A DNA stretch of 64,000 bases from Pseudomonas sichuanensis (GCF_003231305.1 NZ_QKVM01000011.1:1-64000); one strand, 5' to 3'. Shown: positions 45,274 through 56,357, counted from the first letter of the stretch. Numbers and translations: made by a program. Notes: generated from the letters alone by a model not told the origin.

Positions 45274-47823
45274 ATGAGCACCATCGAAAACGCGCTGCAG
45301 CACAATCTGCATGTGCTGGGCACCGGGCGTGAGCTGGCCCGGATGGCCGAAGGCTTGCTGCGCGATTATCCAGACCCCTATCAGTTGGCCATCACCGAGG
45401 CAGCCGGCATTCTGCGCGCACGCACGGGCAAGGACTGGGATCCGCAAGAGGTCTGGTGGCATCAATTCAGCGGCGCCAGTTCCAGCAGTCGCAGTTTCAC
45501 CGGCTGGGCGCATAGTGGCCTGCCGGTCAAGTCGATGCGCTTCCCCCAGCTGATGCTCGAACGATTCGACGTGGCGTTCCAGGATGCCTCGGACGAACTG
45601 GACCTGTACGGCGGCTTCTATCGCCAGGGCGGGCATGCTTCTCGTTATGACGAGCGCAACGAAGTGCCCTTGCTGGCCCGCGACGTTCAGGCGGATTTCT
45701 GGGCTTTGGATTTCGCCCAGCTTTTTCGCCAGCAGGTGACCACGTTCTGGGACAGGCATCGCGAAGGCTTCCGTTTGTTGGCCAAGGTCAATCTGCTCGC
45801 TCAGTGCGCGACAGCAGAAAAAGATGGACGCTTGAGCGCCGAGGATGCGTCCAGCGTGCGGGCCATGGCGTCGCCGGAACTGAGGGCGCCGGGCCAAGTG
45901 CCGACGTTGGCGCAACTGCGCAGCGACGCTCGAACCGTCGATTTGGCCATCAGCAGCTACCGGATGGGGGCGGTCCAGCCGGGTCTGCATGTTTTCACTC
46001 GGCAGGGTGGCCGGGTCCTGCTGTACCTGCCATGGGCCGATCAGGCGCTGCGTGGCTTTGCGTCCCGACAGGCCATGGCCGGATGGTTGCGAAGCCAGCT
46101 GGGAACACCCGAGGGCAGGGCGCGTTTCGAGCAGGCCCTGATCTGCGATCCGCACGACAGTGACCTGTCCCTGGCGGTAACCCAGGCGCTGCAGGCGTTG
46201 GGCGACAGTCAAAGCGATGCCGCCGCACTGGTGCTGCTCGAGCAGGGGCGTATCGAGGTCAGCGATTCATTCTTCGAATTTCTGGCCGATCAGTCCCATG
46301 CACAGATGCAACGCGTCGCGGCACGCATGGTCGACAACAGCCAACTGCGCAAGGCCATGTGGCGTGGTTACCTCGGCGCTTTCCTCACGGTGTTCGGCGG
46401 TTTCGTGCCGCTGGGTTGGCCGATGTCCCTGGTGCTGCTTGGCGTCACCCTGTCCAAGGTCGGGCTGGATGTGGATGCGGCGCTTCATGCGCGCAATAGG
46501 CTGGAGCGGCGCGCGGCCATGCGGGCGGCGATCCTCGACTCGATCTTCGCTGCGCTGAACATGGTCGATGTGGGGTTCGGCAGTAGCTTGGCCTCGCTCG
46601 CCTATCAGGCGCCCTTTCATGAAATTGACGTTTCGTTGGCCGACTGGGAGGTGGCCGAGGCGCCGCAATCGACGCTCGAAGGGCAAGAAGGCAACGAGCT
46701 GCTGGAGAACAAGGCGCTGGGCCATGGCCGCTTGCAGGGCATTCGTCTGGGAGGGGATGGCTCGTGCTGGATCGAGTTGGACGGCCTGCCCTATCGAGTT
46801 CGCTATAGCCCGGAACTGTCCAGTTGGCTGATCGTGGACGCGGACAACCCCTTCGCCTTCGCTCCCTTGCGCCCGGTGCGCCTCGGCACGGCAGGCGAGT
46901 GGGAGCTGCTTGCTCCACCCCGGTTGGCCGGCGGCGCCCCGGAAAATAGCCTGGCCAGTGAGCCATCGGCTTTCTGGGATGAATACATGCGCACCGATGA
47001 AGCACGCAGCAATGCAATGTCCGAGGCGGCGCTGGTGCGTCAGCGGGCGTTGCTGCAGGACTGTGATTTTTTCGAGCTAGATGAGGACAGTGACCCCCTG
47101 GAGGACGAGGAAGGGTTCGACTACGCCGACGACGATGGCGCCCGTGTCTATACCTACAAACACCATGGCCTCTACAAGAACCACTTGATCCTGATCTACA
47201 CGGATGAAGACGGGGCGCAGATCAATCGCTACCTGCGTGAAGGGGTACGGGAGTTCGATTACGGCGATGAAGTGGCGTACCTGAACAAACTCGCCGACGG
47301 GCTAGTGGGTTTGCCGGAAAGCCACGAGGTACCGTTGTACCGGGGCGGGCATGGTTCGCGCAGCACCAGCGGCAGCCACTTTCGCAACGGGCAGATCAAG
47401 GCAGGCGATGTTCTGGTCAACACCGACCTCACATCCTTCACTGAAAACCCCTACATCGTCCGGCTGTTCGCCGCCGACAACGATCTAAAGGCGAGCAGTG
47501 GCCTGGAGGGGGTCTTCGACGACAGCTCGGTGGTGTTCGAGCTGCCGGCGGGCAGTTATCAGCACGGAACGCCGGTCAGTGCCTTCTCCACGCATTCCAA
47601 CGAGGCCGAAACACTGTTCATGCCGGGCTCCTACTTCCGTGTCGACGCCATCAAGGAGATCCGCGGCAGCGACTACCACTTCGTCAACGTCAAGCTGAGC
47701 GAGGTGCCCAAGCCTGCGACCGGCCCGGTCTTCGAGTTGCGCACCGGCCTGCCGTTCGACAAGGCCGGCTACACCGTGCGCTTGGGGAATGCGGAACTGG
47801 CAGACCGCTTTTTCCCCGACTGA
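45274..47823 (+). CDS. DUF6543-like toxin with C-terminal ADP-ribosyltransferase domain
   Basis: 849 residues. The first 600 residues resemble the dermonecrotic-toxin-like DUF6543 body common in Pseudomonas: helical, with LARDVQADFWALDFAQLF and PGLHVFTRQGG stretches. A hydrophobic segment lies near 365-400 (FLTVFGGFVPLGWPMSLVLL), which could help membrane crossing. The C-terminal 170 residues carry the R-S-E triad of cholera-toxin-class ADP-ribosyltransferases: R690 in VPLYRGGHG, S721 in TDLTSFTENP, and the ExE pair E777/E779 in SNEAETLFMPGSYFRVD. Asp/Glu-rich region 610-650. No signal peptide is seen, so secretion must use another route. No cognate immunity gene is clear. Substrate is unknown. 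Confidence 0.75.
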   Translation: MSTIENALQHNLHVLGTGRELARMAEGLLRDYPDPYQLAITEAAGILRARTGKDWDPQEVWWHQFSGASSSSRSFTGWAHSGLPVKSMRFPQLMLERFDVAFQDASDELDLYGGFYRQGGHASRYDERNEVPLLARDVQADFWALDFAQLFRQQVTTFWDRHREGFRLLAKVNLLAQCATAEKDGRLSAEDASSVRAMASPELRAPGQVPTLAQLRSDARTVDLAISSYRMGAVQPGLHVFTRQGGRVLLYLPWADQALRGFASRQAMAGWLRSQLGTPEGRARFEQALICDPHDSDLSLAVTQALQALGDSQSDAAALVLLEQGRIEVSDSFFEFLADQSHAQMQRVAARMVDNSQLRKAMWRGYLGAFLTVFGGFVPLGWPMSLVLLGVTLSKVGLDVDAALHARNRLERRAAMRAAILDSIFAALNMVDVGFGSSLASLAYQAPFHEIDVSLADWEVAEAPQSTLEGQEGNELLENKALGHGRLQGIRLGGDGSCWIELDGLPYRVRYSPELSSWLIVDADNPFAFAPLRPVRLGTAGEWELLAPPRLAGGAPENSLASEPSAFWDEYMRTDEARSNAMSEAALVRQRALLQDCDFFELDEDSDPLEDEEGFDYADDDGARVYTYKHHGLYKNHLILIYTDEDGAQINRYLREGVREFDYGDEVAYLNKLADGLVGLPESHEVPLYRGGHGSRSTSGSHFRNGQIKAGDVLVNTDLTSFTENPYIVRLFAADNDLKASSGLEGVFDDSSVVFELPAGSYQHGTPVSAFSTHSNEAETLFMPGSYFRVDAIKEIRGSDYHFVNVKLSEVPKPATGPVFELRTGLPFDKAGYTVRLGNAELADRFFPD

Positions 47824-47829
47824 GGGGCA

Positions 47830-48408
47830 TCAGGCCTGTTTGAGCAGCAACGCCACGCCGGGGAAGTACTGCCCCAGCTCGTTGTGCAGCTTGCGATAGG
47901 CATAGGGGAAGTACCAAGCGATGGCGCAGGCGGTGTGCTTCTGCAGGTCGTCGACCAGGTCCTGCAGCTCTTCGGGGCTGGCGTGCTGGCCGGCTTTCCA
48001 GGGGGTGACGAACAGCGCGCCGGCCTTGAGCTGGCTGGCATAGCCGATGTGCCTGGCCTGGGCGGCGGTTTCCTGCAGCGCCGAGGCCAGGTCGAGGCGG
48101 GCGATACGTGGCCAGCGCTGGCCAGCATGCAGGTGCACGGAGGCTTCGGCGTTGCTGATCGACAGGTCGCACCGCCCCTCGCGCTCACCCTCGTCACGTT
48201 GCTTCTTGCTCTGGTACTGCTGCAGTGCCACCAGCTCGCCTTGCCAGGCCGCTGCCGCGAGCATGCCGACGTTGGCGGCGCTGCCGTGCCAGTAGGGCGC
48301 GTCAGCGTCCCCTTGCAGCTGGTTGAAGCGGTCGATGCAGTCGACCCAGCGCTCCAGCGCCGGGCGCAGGAATTCGAAGTGGGTGTTGTTGACTATAAGG
48401 CCTTGCAT
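47830..48408 (-). CDS. Conserved protein of unknown function
   Basis: 192 residues, soluble, helical, Gln/Ala-rich. It starts MQGLIVNNTHFEFLRPALERW and ends with WYFPYAYRKLHNELGQYFPG. AGGAG lies nine bases before the ATG. I cannot assign a family. It converges on the toxin gene with seven bases between stops; opposite strand and promoter make it an unlikely immunity gene. Confidence 0.6.
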   Translation of the reverse strand: MQGLIVNNTHFEFLRPALERWVDCIDRFNQLQGDADAPYWHGSAANVGMLAAAAWQGELVALQQYQSKKQRDEGEREGRCDLSISNAEASVHLHAGQRWPRIARLDLASALQETAAQARHIGYASQLKAGALFVTPWKAGQHASPEELQDLVDDLQKHTACAIAWYFPYAYRKLHNELGQYFPGVALLLKQA

Positions 48409-48564
48409 GCTGGGCGCTCCTTGTCATTGTCATTGAGGTCAGCGAGATTGATGGCTAAGTGATATCACTGCCATCAGTGTGGCACAAGCCGACGGATTGG
48501 CCATTGATCCAGGCCAGATCGGCCCACGTTCGATTGACGCTCCCGGTGCAACCCTCTAACCTTC

Positions 48565-48790
48565 GCGGCGTGTTTCAGGTGCCCTGCGAACCTTGGTTTG
48601 GCAGGGTGAAACTGGGAAGCCGGTGGGCGCCAGCAGGCGCGATTCCGGCGCTGCCCCCGCAACGGTAAGTGAGTGAAAATCCGCGCAGGGCCACTGGGTG
48701 CAAGCACCCGGGAAGGCGCGCAGGCAAGGGCCAGATGCCCGCTCACGAGCCCGGAGACCGGCCTGGAACTGCCAACGGCATCACGGAGGG
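48565..48790 (+). promoter_or_regulatory. Cobalamin riboswitch
   Basis: The leader of the cob operon has the adenosylcobalamin riboswitch landmarks: an early GTTTCAGGTGCCC, then AACTGGGAAGCCGGTG, CTGCCCCCGCAACGGTAA, GGGTGCAAGCACCCGGG, and the B12 box AGCCCGGAGACCGGCC at 48748-48763. Bound cobalamin would repress the operon. About 100 bases separate it from cobO; a GGCATCACGGAGGGTGATG stem follows the B12 box. Ends are approximate. Confidence 0.93.
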
Positions 48791-48890
48791 TGATGCGCAG
48801 TGCGATGTGGCCCAGGCCACGGCCCCTGCGCGTTCTCCGTCTGCCCGCCTTTTACCTGTCGCCTGGCTGCGACAGCTGCGGAGAACCCTG

Positions 48891-49502
48891 ATGAGCGAAT
48901 CCCCCGAACGCGACGAACGCCACCTGGCGCGCATGCAGCGCAAGAAGGCGCTCATCGACGAGCGCATCGCCAACTCCCCTAACGAATGCGGCTTGCTGCT
49001 GGTGCTCACCGGCAACGGCAAGGGCAAGAGCAGCTCGGCTTTCGGCATGCTCGCCCGGGCCATGGGGCACGGCATGCAGTGCGGCGTGGTGCAGTTCATC
49101 AAGGGCCGCAACAGCACCGGCGAGGAGCTGTTCTTCCGGCGCTTCCCCGAGCAGGTGAGCTACCACGTGATGGGCGAGGGCTTCACCTGGGAAACCCAGG
49201 ACCGCCAGCGCGACATCGTCGCTGCCGAGGCCGCCTGGGCGGTGTCGCGCCAGTTGCTGCAGGACCCAGCGATCCAGTTCGTCGTGCTCGATGAGCTGAA
49301 CATCGCCCTTAAGCACGGCTACCTCGACCTCGATCAGGTGCTCAGCGATATCCAGGCCCGCCCGCCGATGCAGCACGTGATCGTCACTGGCCGCGCGGCC
49401 AAGCCCGAGATGGTCGAACTGGCCGATACCGTCACCGAGATGGGCATGCTCAAACATGCATTCCAGGCCGGTATCCGCGCGCAGAAGGGCGTTGAACTGT
49501 GA
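48891..49502 (+). CDS. cobO: Cob(I)yrinic acid a,c-diamide adenosyltransferase
   Basis: 203 residues. It adenosylates the cobalt of corrinoids using ATP. Walker A-type LVLTGNGKGKSSSAFGMLAR near 38-57, then VVQFIKGRNSTGEELF and LDELNIALKHGYLDLD. GGAG lies eight bases before the ATG. It is the first gene after the riboswitch and overlaps cobB by ATGA/GTGA-type coupling. Confidence 0.95.
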   Translation: MSESPERDERHLARMQRKKALIDERIANSPNECGLLLVLTGNGKGKSSSAFGMLARAMGHGMQCGVVQFIKGRNSTGEELFFRRFPEQVSYHVMGEGFTWETQDRQRDIVAAEAAWAVSRQLLQDPAIQFVVLDELNIALKHGYLDLDQVLSDIQARPPMQHVIVTGRAAKPEMVELADTVTEMGMLKHAFQAGIRAQKGVEL

Positions 49503-50794
49503 GTGAAGCACGTCAGTGCCCGGCGGTGCTGATCGCAGCGCCAGCCTCCGGCCAGGGCAAGACCACCGTCACCGCCGCCCTTGCGCGCCTGCACCGCAAC
49601 CTCGGGCGCAAGGTACGGGTGTTCAAGTGCGGCCCGGACTTCCTCGACCCGATGATCCTCGAGCGTGCCAGCGGCGCGCCGGTGTACCAGCTGGACCTGT
49701 GGATGATCGGTGCCGATGAGAGCCGTCGCCTGCTGTGGGAAGCGGCCCGCGATGCCGACCTGATCCTGATCGAAGGGGTGATGGGGCTGTTCGACGGCAC
49801 CCCGTCGAGTGCCGACCTTGCGCGCCACTTCGGCGTTCCGGTGCTGGCCGTGATCGACGGCACGGCCATGGCCCAGACCTTCGGCGCCCTGGCCCTGGGC
49901 CTGGCGCGCTACCAGCCGGACCTGCCGTTTGCCGGTGTGCTGGCCAACCGTGTCGGCACCCTGCGTCACGCGCAATTGCTCGAAGGCAGCCTGACCGAAG
50001 GACTGCGCTGGTACGGCGGGCTGTCCCGCGAGCGCGGCATCGAACTGCCCAGCCGCCACCTGGGGCTGGTCCAGGCCAGCGAGCTGAATGACCTGGATGC
50101 GCGCCTGGACGCCGCCGCCGAAGCACTCGCCGCCAGTTGCGATGCGGCGTTGCCGCCACCAGTGAGTTTTGCCGCGCCAGCGCCTGCCGCGCTTTCGACT
50201 TCGCTCGAGGGTGTACGCATCGGCGTGGCCCGTGACGAAGCCTTCGCCTTCACCTACGGCGCCAACCTGGAGCTGCTGCGCAACCTCGGCGCGCACCTCG
50301 AATTCTTCTCGCCGCTGCATGACCGCGAATTGCCCGCGGTGGATAGCCTGTACCTGCCCGGCGGCTACCCGGAGCTTCACCACCACGCACTGGCCGCCAA
50401 CGCGCCGATGCTGGAGGCGATCCGCGCCCATCACGCCCAGGGCAAGCCCTTGCTGGCCGAATGCGGCGGCATGCTCTACCTGCTCGATGCCCTGACCGAC
50501 GTGGCCGGCGAACGCGCCGCGCTGCTCGGCCTGCTGCCGGGCGAGGCGACCATGCAGAAGCGCCTGGCCGCCCTGGCCTTGCAGGCGGTCGAACTGCCGG
50601 AGGGCACCCTGCGCGGGCACACCTATCACCACTCGCTGACCAGCACCACGCTGGAGCCGATCGCCCGTGGCCTGAGCCCCAACGGCGGCCGTGGCAACGA
50701 AGCGGTGTACCGCCTGGGCCGGCTGACCGCCTCCTACGTGCATTTCTACTTCCCCTCCAACCCCGACGCGGCGGCGGCGCTGCTGCGACCATGA
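49499..50794 (+). CDS. cobB: Cobyrinic acid a,c-diamide synthase
   Basis: 431 residues. ATP-dependent amidation of cobyrinic acid with glutamine. N-terminal synthetase with APASGQGKTTVTAALARLH, IEGVMGLFDG; C-terminal class I amidotransferase with LLAECGGMLYLLD (catalytic Cys) and the His of GHTYHHSL. The start is a GTG overlapping the cobO stop. Confidence 0.95.
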   Translation: MSEARQCPAVLIAAPASGQGKTTVTAALARLHRNLGRKVRVFKCGPDFLDPMILERASGAPVYQLDLWMIGADESRRLLWEAARDADLILIEGVMGLFDGTPSSADLARHFGVPVLAVIDGTAMAQTFGALALGLARYQPDLPFAGVLANRVGTLRHAQLLEGSLTEGLRWYGGLSRERGIELPSRHLGLVQASELNDLDARLDAAAEALAASCDAALPPPVSFAAPAPAALSTSLEGVRIGVARDEAFAFTYGANLELLRNLGAHLEFFSPLHDRELPAVDSLYLPGGYPELHHHALAANAPMLEAIRAHHAQGKPLLAECGGMLYLLDALTDVAGERAALLGLLPGEATMQKRLAALALQAVELPEGTLRGHTYHHSLTSTTLEPIARGLSPNGGRGNEAVYRLGRLTASYVHFYFPSNPDAAAALLRP

Positions 50795-51441
50795 GCGAGC
50801 ACGCCTACAGCGACGCCGAGCGCGCGGCCGTCTACCGGGCCATCGGTGAGCGCCGCGACATGCGCCATTTCGCCGGTGGGGTAGTGGCGCCGGAGCTGCT
50901 CGAGCGCCTGCTGGCCGCCGCGCACCAGGCGCCGAGCGTCGGCCTGATGCAGCCGTGGCGTTTCATCCGCATCACCCGAACCGAGCTGCGCACGCGTATC
51001 CAGGCGCTGGTGGAGGACGAGCGGGTACGCACCGCCGACGCCTTGAACGAACGCTCCGATGAATTCATGAAGCTCAAGGTCGAGGGCATCAACGACTGCG
51101 CCGAACTGTGGGTGGCGGCGTTGATGGACAACCGCGAGCCGCACATCTTCGGCCGACGCACCCTGCCGGAAATGGACCTGGCCTCGCTGGCCTGTGCCAT
51201 CCAGAACCTCTGGCTGGCGGCGCGGGCCGAGGGCCTGGGCATGGGCTGGGTGTCGCTGTTCGAGCCACAGGCGCTGGCCGAGCTGCTGGGCATGCCCGCC
51301 GGGGCCAAACCGGTGGCGGTGCTGTGCCTGGGGCCGGTGACCGAGTTCTACCCGGCGCCGATGCTGGTGCTGGAAAACTGGGCCGAGCAACGGCCCCTGA
51401 GCGAAATGCTGTACGAGAACCATTGGGGAGACCGGCCATGA
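50791..51441 (+). CDS. bluB: 5,6-dimethylbenzimidazole synthase
   Basis: 216 residues, nitroreductase fold. BluB breaks down reduced FMN with O2 to give the lower ligand [28 protein letters not shown] and [19 protein letters not shown] are the family marks. ATGA overlap with cobB. Confidence 0.93.
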   Translation: MSEHAYSDAERAAVYRAIGERRDMRHFAGGVVAPELLERLLAAAHQAPSVGLMQPWRFIRITRTELRTRIQALVEDERVRTADALNERSDEFMKLKVEGINDCAELWVAALMDNREPHIFGRRTLPEMDLASLACAIQNLWLAARAEGLGMGWVSLFEPQALAELLGMPAGAKPVAVLCLGPVTEFYPAPMLVLENWAEQRPLSEMLYENHWGDRP

Positions 51442-52346
51442 GCGTGGCCTTGCTGACTGTCGCGGGCGTGGCCCTGGACGCCTTGCTCGGCGAGCCGCAA
51501 CGCCGGCACCCGTTGGTGGGCTTCGGCAACCTGGCGGCGAACCTGGAGCGGCGCCTGAATGCCGGTGGCCGTGGCTGGCGCAGCCATGGTGTCAGCGCCT
51601 GGTTCCTTGCCGTGGTGCCACTGACCCTGCTGGCGCTGTTCCTGTCCTGGCTGCCGTACGTTGGCTGGGTCGTCGATGTGCTGGCGCTGTACTGCGCGCT
51701 GGGCCTGCGCAGCCTCGGCGAGCATGTGCTGCCGGTGGCCCAGGCCCTGCGCCAGGGAGACCTGGACGAAGCGCGGCGCCGGGTCGGTTACCTGGTCAGC
51801 CGCGAAACCCGCGAGCTGGACGAGCCCGCCGTAGCCCGGGCCGCCACCGAATCGGTGCTGGAGAACGGCAGCGATGCCGTGTTCGCCGCGCTGTTCTGGT
51901 TTGCCGTGGCCGGTGCGCCGGGGGTGGTGCTGTATCGCCTGAGCAATACCCTCGATGCCATGTGGGGGTATCGCAACGAACGCTTCGAACGCTTCGGCTG
52001 GTGCGCGGCGCGTATCGACGACGTGCTCAACTACATTCCCGCGCGCCTGGTGGCGCTGACCTACGCGGTGCTCGGCAAGACTCGCCTGGCGCTGCGCTGC
52101 TGGCGCCAGCAGGGGCCGCTGTGGGACAGCCCCAACGCCGGCCCCGTGATGGCCGCCGGCGCCGGTGCGCTGGGTGTGGAGCTGGGAGGGCCTGCGGTGT
52201 ACCACGGCGAGCTGCACGAGCGGCCACGCCTGGGCGAGGGGCCGATGGCCGACGCCGACGCCATCGAGCGCGGCTGGAGCCTGGTGCAGCGCGGGGTGTG
52301 GCTATGGTTGCTGGTGATCTGCCTGGGGAGTTACCTGAATGCTTGA
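51438..52346 (+). CDS. cbiB: Adenosylcobinamide-phosphate synthase
   Basis: 302 residues, membrane protein with four to five helices. It attaches the aminopropanol phosphate arm. [38 protein letters not shown] and [19 protein letters not shown] match the CbiB/CobD family. The name cobD is also used for this enzyme. ATGA overlap with bluB; it overlaps the next gene by eight bases. Confidence 0.94.
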   Translation: MSVALLTVAGVALDALLGEPQRRHPLVGFGNLAANLERRLNAGGRGWRSHGVSAWFLAVVPLTLLALFLSWLPYVGWVVDVLALYCALGLRSLGEHVLPVAQALRQGDLDEARRRVGYLVSRETRELDEPAVARAATESVLENGSDAVFAALFWFAVAGAPGVVLYRLSNTLDAMWGYRNERFERFGWCAARIDDVLNYIPARLVALTYAVLGKTRLALRCWRQQGPLWDSPNAGPVMAAGAGALGVELGGPAVYHGELHERPRLGEGPMADADAIERGWSLVQRGVWLWLLVICLGSYLNA

Positions 52347-53331
52347 ACACGGTGGCCGCCTGCTGCGGGCGGTGGCGCAGTACGCAATTGCCCGCGAGCG
52401 TTGGCTCGACCTGTCCAGCGGCATCGCGCCCTGGCCCTATGCCGTGCCGTCGATTCCCCAGGAGGCCTGGGCGCGGTTGCCGGAAACCGAGGACGGCCTG
52501 GAGCAGGCGGCCCGCACCTACTATCACGCCGATCCGTTGCTGGCCGTGGCCGGTTCCCAGGCGGCGATCCAGGCCCTGCCGCAGCTGCGCGCGCCTGGCC
52601 GTGTCGGGGTGCTGACACCCTGCTACGCCGAGCATCCGCACGCCTGGCAGCGCGCGGGGCACACGCTGGTCGAGCTGGCTGACGACCAGGTCGATGACGC
52701 ACTCGACAGCCTCGACGTGCTGGTGCTGGTCAACCCCAACAACCCCACCGGCCGGCTGATCTCCCGTGAGCGTCTGTTGGCCTGGCACGCCCGGCTGGCA
52801 GCGCGGGGCGGCTGGCTGGTGGTCGACGAAGCGTTCATCGACAACACCCCGAAGCTCAGCCTGTGCGCCCATGCCGATCGGCCTGGGCTGATCGTGTTGC
52901 GCTCGTTCGGCAAGTTCTTCGGCCTGGCAGGCGTGCGGCTGGGCTTCGTGATGGCGCAACCGGCACTGCTGCAGGCGCTGGCCGAGCTGCTGGGGCCGTG
53001 GACGGTGAGCGGCCCGACCCGGGTGCTGGGCAAGGTGTGCCTGGCCGATGAACTGGCCCACCTGATGCAGATCGACCGCTGCGCCAAGGCTCGCGCGCGG
53101 CTGGTGGCGTTGCTCAGCGAAGCCGGCCTGGCGCCGACGGGGGGCTGCGACCTGTTCCAGTACGTGGCCACCGAGCGTGCTGCGCAGTTACATGAGTTCC
53201 TCGCCCGGCGCGGCATCCTCGTGCGCCTGTTCGAGCAACCGGCGGCGCTGCGCTTCGGCCTGCCGGCCAATGCGGCGCAGGAGCAACGCCTGCGCGACGC
53301 GTTGCTGGATTATCAAAAGGAATCGGCATGA
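52339..53331 (+). CDS. cobC: L-threonine-O-3-phosphate decarboxylase (cobalamin pathway)
   Basis: 330 residues, PLP-dependent class I/II aminotransferase fold. [46 protein letters not shown] and [19 protein letters not shown], with the PLP Lys in SFGKFF. It makes aminopropanol phosphate for CbiB. Named cobC in Pseudomonas and cobD in Salmonella. Confidence 0.92.
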   Translation: MLEHGGRLLRAVAQYAIARERWLDLSSGIAPWPYAVPSIPQEAWARLPETEDGLEQAARTYYHADPLLAVAGSQAAIQALPQLRAPGRVGVLTPCYAEHPHAWQRAGHTLVELADDQVDDALDSLDVLVLVNPNNPTGRLISRERLLAWHARLAARGGWLVVDEAFIDNTPKLSLCAHADRPGLIVLRSFGKFFGLAGVRLGFVMAQPALLQALAELLGPWTVSGPTRVLGKVCLADELAHLMQIDRCAKARARLVALLSEAGLAPTGGCDLFQYVATERAAQLHEFLARRGILVRLFEQPAALRFGLPANAAQEQRLRDALLDYQKESA

Positions 53332-54791
53332 CCACCCTGATGGTGCAAGGCACCACTTCCGATGCCGGCAAAAGCACGCTGGTTACCGCCCTGTGCCGCT
53401 GGCTGCTGCGCCAAGGCGTTGCAGTGGTGCCGTTCAAGCCGCAGAACATGGCGCTCAACAGCGCAGTGACCGCCGACGGTGGCGAAATCGGCCGCGCCCA
53501 GGCGGTGCAGGCCCAAGCCTGCCGGCTGGCGCCGCACACCGACATGAACCCGGTGCTGCTCAAGCCCAACAGCGACACCGGGGCCCAGGTGATCATCCAT
53601 GGGCGCGCGGTCACCAGCATGAACGCCGTGGCCTACCACGGCTACAAAGCCATTGCCATGCAGGCGGTGCTGGCCTCCCATGAGCGGCTTGAACAGGCCT
53701 ATCAAGTGGTGATGGTCGAAGGCGCAGGCTCCCCCGCCGAGATCAACCTGCGCGCCGGCGACATCGCCAACATGGGCTTTGCCGAAGCGGTCGACTGCCC
53801 GGTGATTCTGGTGGCCGATATCAACCGTGGCGGGGTGTTCGCGCACCTGGTGGGCACCCTGGAGCTGCTCTCGCCGAGCGAGCAGGCGCGGGTCAAAGGC
53901 TTCGTCATCAACCGCTTCCGTGGCGATATCGCCTTGCTGCAACCGGGCCTGGACTGGCTGGAGCAGCGCACCGGCAAGCCGGTGCTTGGGGTGCTGCCCT
54001 TTGTCACCGACCTGCACCTGGAGGCCGAGGACGGCATCGACGTGCGCCAAGCAGTCAAGGGCGAACGGCTGCTCAAGGTGATAGTCCCGGTGCTGCCGCG
54101 CATCAGCAACCACACCGATTTTGACCCGCTGCGCCTGCACCCGCAGGTCGACCTGCAATTCATCGGCCCGGGCCAGCCGATCCCGCCCGCCGACCTGATC
54201 ATCCTGCCCGGCTCCAAGAGCGTGCGCGGGGACCTGGCGCAGTTGCGCGCGCGTGGCTGGGACACGGCCATCGCCCGGCATCTGCGCTACGGCGGCAAGC
54301 TGATCGGCATTTGCGGCGGTTTGCAGATGCTGGGCCGCGAAGTTCACGATCCGCTCGGCCTGGAAGGCCCGGCCGGCTCCAGTGCCGGGCTTGGCCTGCT
54401 GGACTACGAGACGGTGCTCGAGGCCGAGAAGCAACTGCGCAACGTCAGTGGCACGCTGGCGTTGGCGCAATCACCGATAGCCGGCTACGAAATTCATGCC
54501 GGTGTCACCCGTGGCCCGGCGCTGGAGCATCCAGCCGTGCAGTTGCAGGACGGCCGCAGCGACGGTGCCATCAGTGCCGACGGGCAGATTCTCGCCACCT
54601 ATCTGCACGGCCTGTTCGAAGGCAGCCAGTCGTGTGCGGCACTGCTGCGCTGGGCCGGGCTCGCCGATGTACAGGCCATCGACTACGAGGCCCTGCGCGA
54701 GCGTGATATCGAGCGCCTGGCCGACCTGGTCGAGCAACACCTGGACACCGCGCACTTGCGCCAGCTGTGTGGAATCACTGCCCATGCGTAA
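53328..54791 (+). CDS. cobQ: Cobyric acid synthase
   Basis: 487 residues. Glutamine-dependent amidation of four side chains of adenosylcobyrinic acid diamide. [20 protein letters not shown] (P-loop), [13 protein letters not shown], and the amidotransferase [18 protein letters not shown] with the Cys. ATGA overlap with cobC; eight-base overlap with the next gene. Confidence 0.96.
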   Translation: MTTLMVQGTTSDAGKSTLVTALCRWLLRQGVAVVPFKPQNMALNSAVTADGGEIGRAQAVQAQACRLAPHTDMNPVLLKPNSDTGAQVIIHGRAVTSMNAVAYHGYKAIAMQAVLASHERLEQAYQVVMVEGAGSPAEINLRAGDIANMGFAEAVDCPVILVADINRGGVFAHLVGTLELLSPSEQARVKGFVINRFRGDIALLQPGLDWLEQRTGKPVLGVLPFVTDLHLEAEDGIDVRQAVKGERLLKVIVPVLPRISNHTDFDPLRLHPQVDLQFIGPGQPIPPADLIILPGSKSVRGDLAQLRARGWDTAIARHLRYGGKLIGICGGLQMLGREVHDPLGLEGPAGSSAGLGLLDYETVLEAEKQLRNVSGTLALAQSPIAGYEIHAGVTRGPALEHPAVQLQDGRSDGAISADGQILATYLHGLFEGSQSCAALLRWAGLADVQAIDYEALRERDIERLADLVEQHLDTAHLRQLCGITAHA

Positions 54792-55305
54792 CCTGATCCT
54801 CGGCGGCGCCCGCTCGGGCAAGAGCCGCCTGGCCGAGCAGTTGGCCGGCTCCAGTGGCCTGCCGGTGACCTATATCGCCACCAGCGAAGCGCTCGATGGC
54901 GAGATGAACGACCGGGTGCGCCTGCACCGTGAACGCCGCCCGGCCGACTGGGGGCTGATCGAAGAACCCTTGGCCTTGGCCAAGGTGCTGCGTGCCGAAG
55001 CCGGCGAAGGGCGTTGCCTGCTGGTGGACTGCCTGACGCTGTGGCTGACAAACCTGCTGATGCTCGACGACGAGCAACGCCTGGCGCAGGAGCGCGATGC
55101 GCTGCTGGCGTGCCTTGAGCAATTGCCCGGCACGATCATCCTGGTCAGCAACGAAACCGGCCTGGGCGTGGTGCCCATGGGCGAGCTGACCCGCCGCTAC
55201 GTCGACCACGCCGGGCTGTTGCACCAGGCCGTGGCCGAACGCTGCCAGCGCGTGGTGCTGACCGTGGCCGGCCTCCCTCTCATGCTCAAAGGACCCGCTC
55301 TATGA
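54784..55305 (+). CDS. cobU: Adenosylcobinamide kinase / guanylyltransferase
   Basis: 173 residues, also called CobP. P-loop [39 protein letters not shown] (with the GMP-accepting His in the RVRLHRERR block) and [13 protein letters not shown]. It forms GDP-cobinamide. Confidence 0.95.
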   Translation: MRNLILGGARSGKSRLAEQLAGSSGLPVTYIATSEALDGEMNDRVRLHRERRPADWGLIEEPLALAKVLRAEAGEGRCLLVDCLTLWLTNLLMLDDEQRLAQERDALLACLEQLPGTIILVSNETGLGVVPMGELTRRYVDHAGLLHQAVAERCQRVVLTVAGLPLMLKGPAL

Positions 55306-56357
55306 CCCAGATGTGGTGGCGTGATGCCTGCCAATCCCTCGACACCGCCGCCATGGACCAGGCCCGCGCCCGTCAGCAGCAACTGACCAAGCCCGCCGGT
55401 TCCCTTGGCCAGCTCGAAGGCCTGGCGATTCACCTGGCCGCCTTGCAGGGGCGCGAACGGCCCAGCGTGGACAAGGTCGCGATCAGCATCTTCGCCGGCG
55501 ACCACGGTGTGGTGGAGGAGGGCATCTCCGCCTACCCGCAAGCAGTGACCGGGCAGATGCTGCGCAACTTCGTCGGTGGCGGCGCGGCGATCAGCGTGCT
55601 GGCCCGCCAGCTCGACGCAAGTCTTGAGGTGGTCGACCTCGGCACCATCGATCCGTCCCTCGAACTGCCCGGCGTGCACCACCTGCGCCTGGGCGCGGGC
55701 ACGGCCAACTTCGCCCGCCAGCCGGCGATGACCGACACCCAGCTGGCCGCCGCCCTGCAGGCCGGTCGCGACAGCGCCCTGCGTGCGGTCGAGGACGGCG
55801 CCCAGCTGTTCATCGGCGGCGAGATGGGCATTGGCAACACCACGGCGGCAGCGGCCCTGGCCAGCACCTTGCTGAGCTGCCCGGCGCGCGAACTGAGCGG
55901 GCCGGGCACCGGCCTGGACAGCGCCGGTGTGCGGCACAAGGCCGAAGTGATCGAGGCGGCGCTGGTACTGCACGGGTTGCGCGCCGACCAACCGCTGCAG
56001 GCCCTGGCCTGTGTCGGTGGCTTCGAGATCGCCGCGCTGGCCGGCGCCTACCTGGCCTGTGCCCAGCACGGCGTGGCGGTGTTGGTCGATGGCTTCATCT
56101 GCAGCGTCGCCGCCCTGGTGGCGGTGCGCCTCAACCCGCATTGCCGCCCCTGGCTGCTGTTCGCCCACCAGGGCGCCGAGCCGGGCCACAAGACGCTGCT
56201 CGCCGCGTTGCAGGCCGAGCCACTGCTGGCCCTGGGCCTGCGCCTGGGCGAAGGCAGCGGTGCGGCGTTGGCTGTGCCGCTGCTGCGCCTGGCCTGTGCC
56301 CTGCACGGGCAAATGGCGACCTTCGCCGAAGCGGCGGTGGCGGACCGCCCGGCATGA
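55302..56357 (+). CDS. cobT: Nicotinate-nucleotide:dimethylbenzimidazole phosphoribosyltransferase
   Basis: 351 residues. Makes alpha-ribazole phosphate from DMB and Na[57 protein letters not shown] and [15 protein letters not shown] are diagnostic; the catalytic Glu is in the C-terminal [17 protein letters not shown]. Works on the product of BluB, encoded in the same operon. Confidence 0.96.
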   Translation: MTQMWWRDACQSLDTAAMDQARARQQQLTKPAGSLGQLEGLAIHLAALQGRERPSVDKVAISIFAGDHGVVEEGISAYPQAVTGQMLRNFVGGGAAISVLARQLDASLEVVDLGTIDPSLELPGVHHLRLGAGTANFARQPAMTDTQLAAALQAGRDSALRAVEDGAQLFIGGEMGIGNTTAAAALASTLLSCPARELSGPGTGLDSAGVRHKAEVIEAALVLHGLRADQPLQALACVGGFEIAALAGAYLACAQHGVAVLVDGFICSVAALVAVRLNPHCRPWLLFAHQGAEPGHKTLLAALQAEPLLALGLRLGEGSGAALAVPLLRLACALHGQMATFAEAAVADRPA

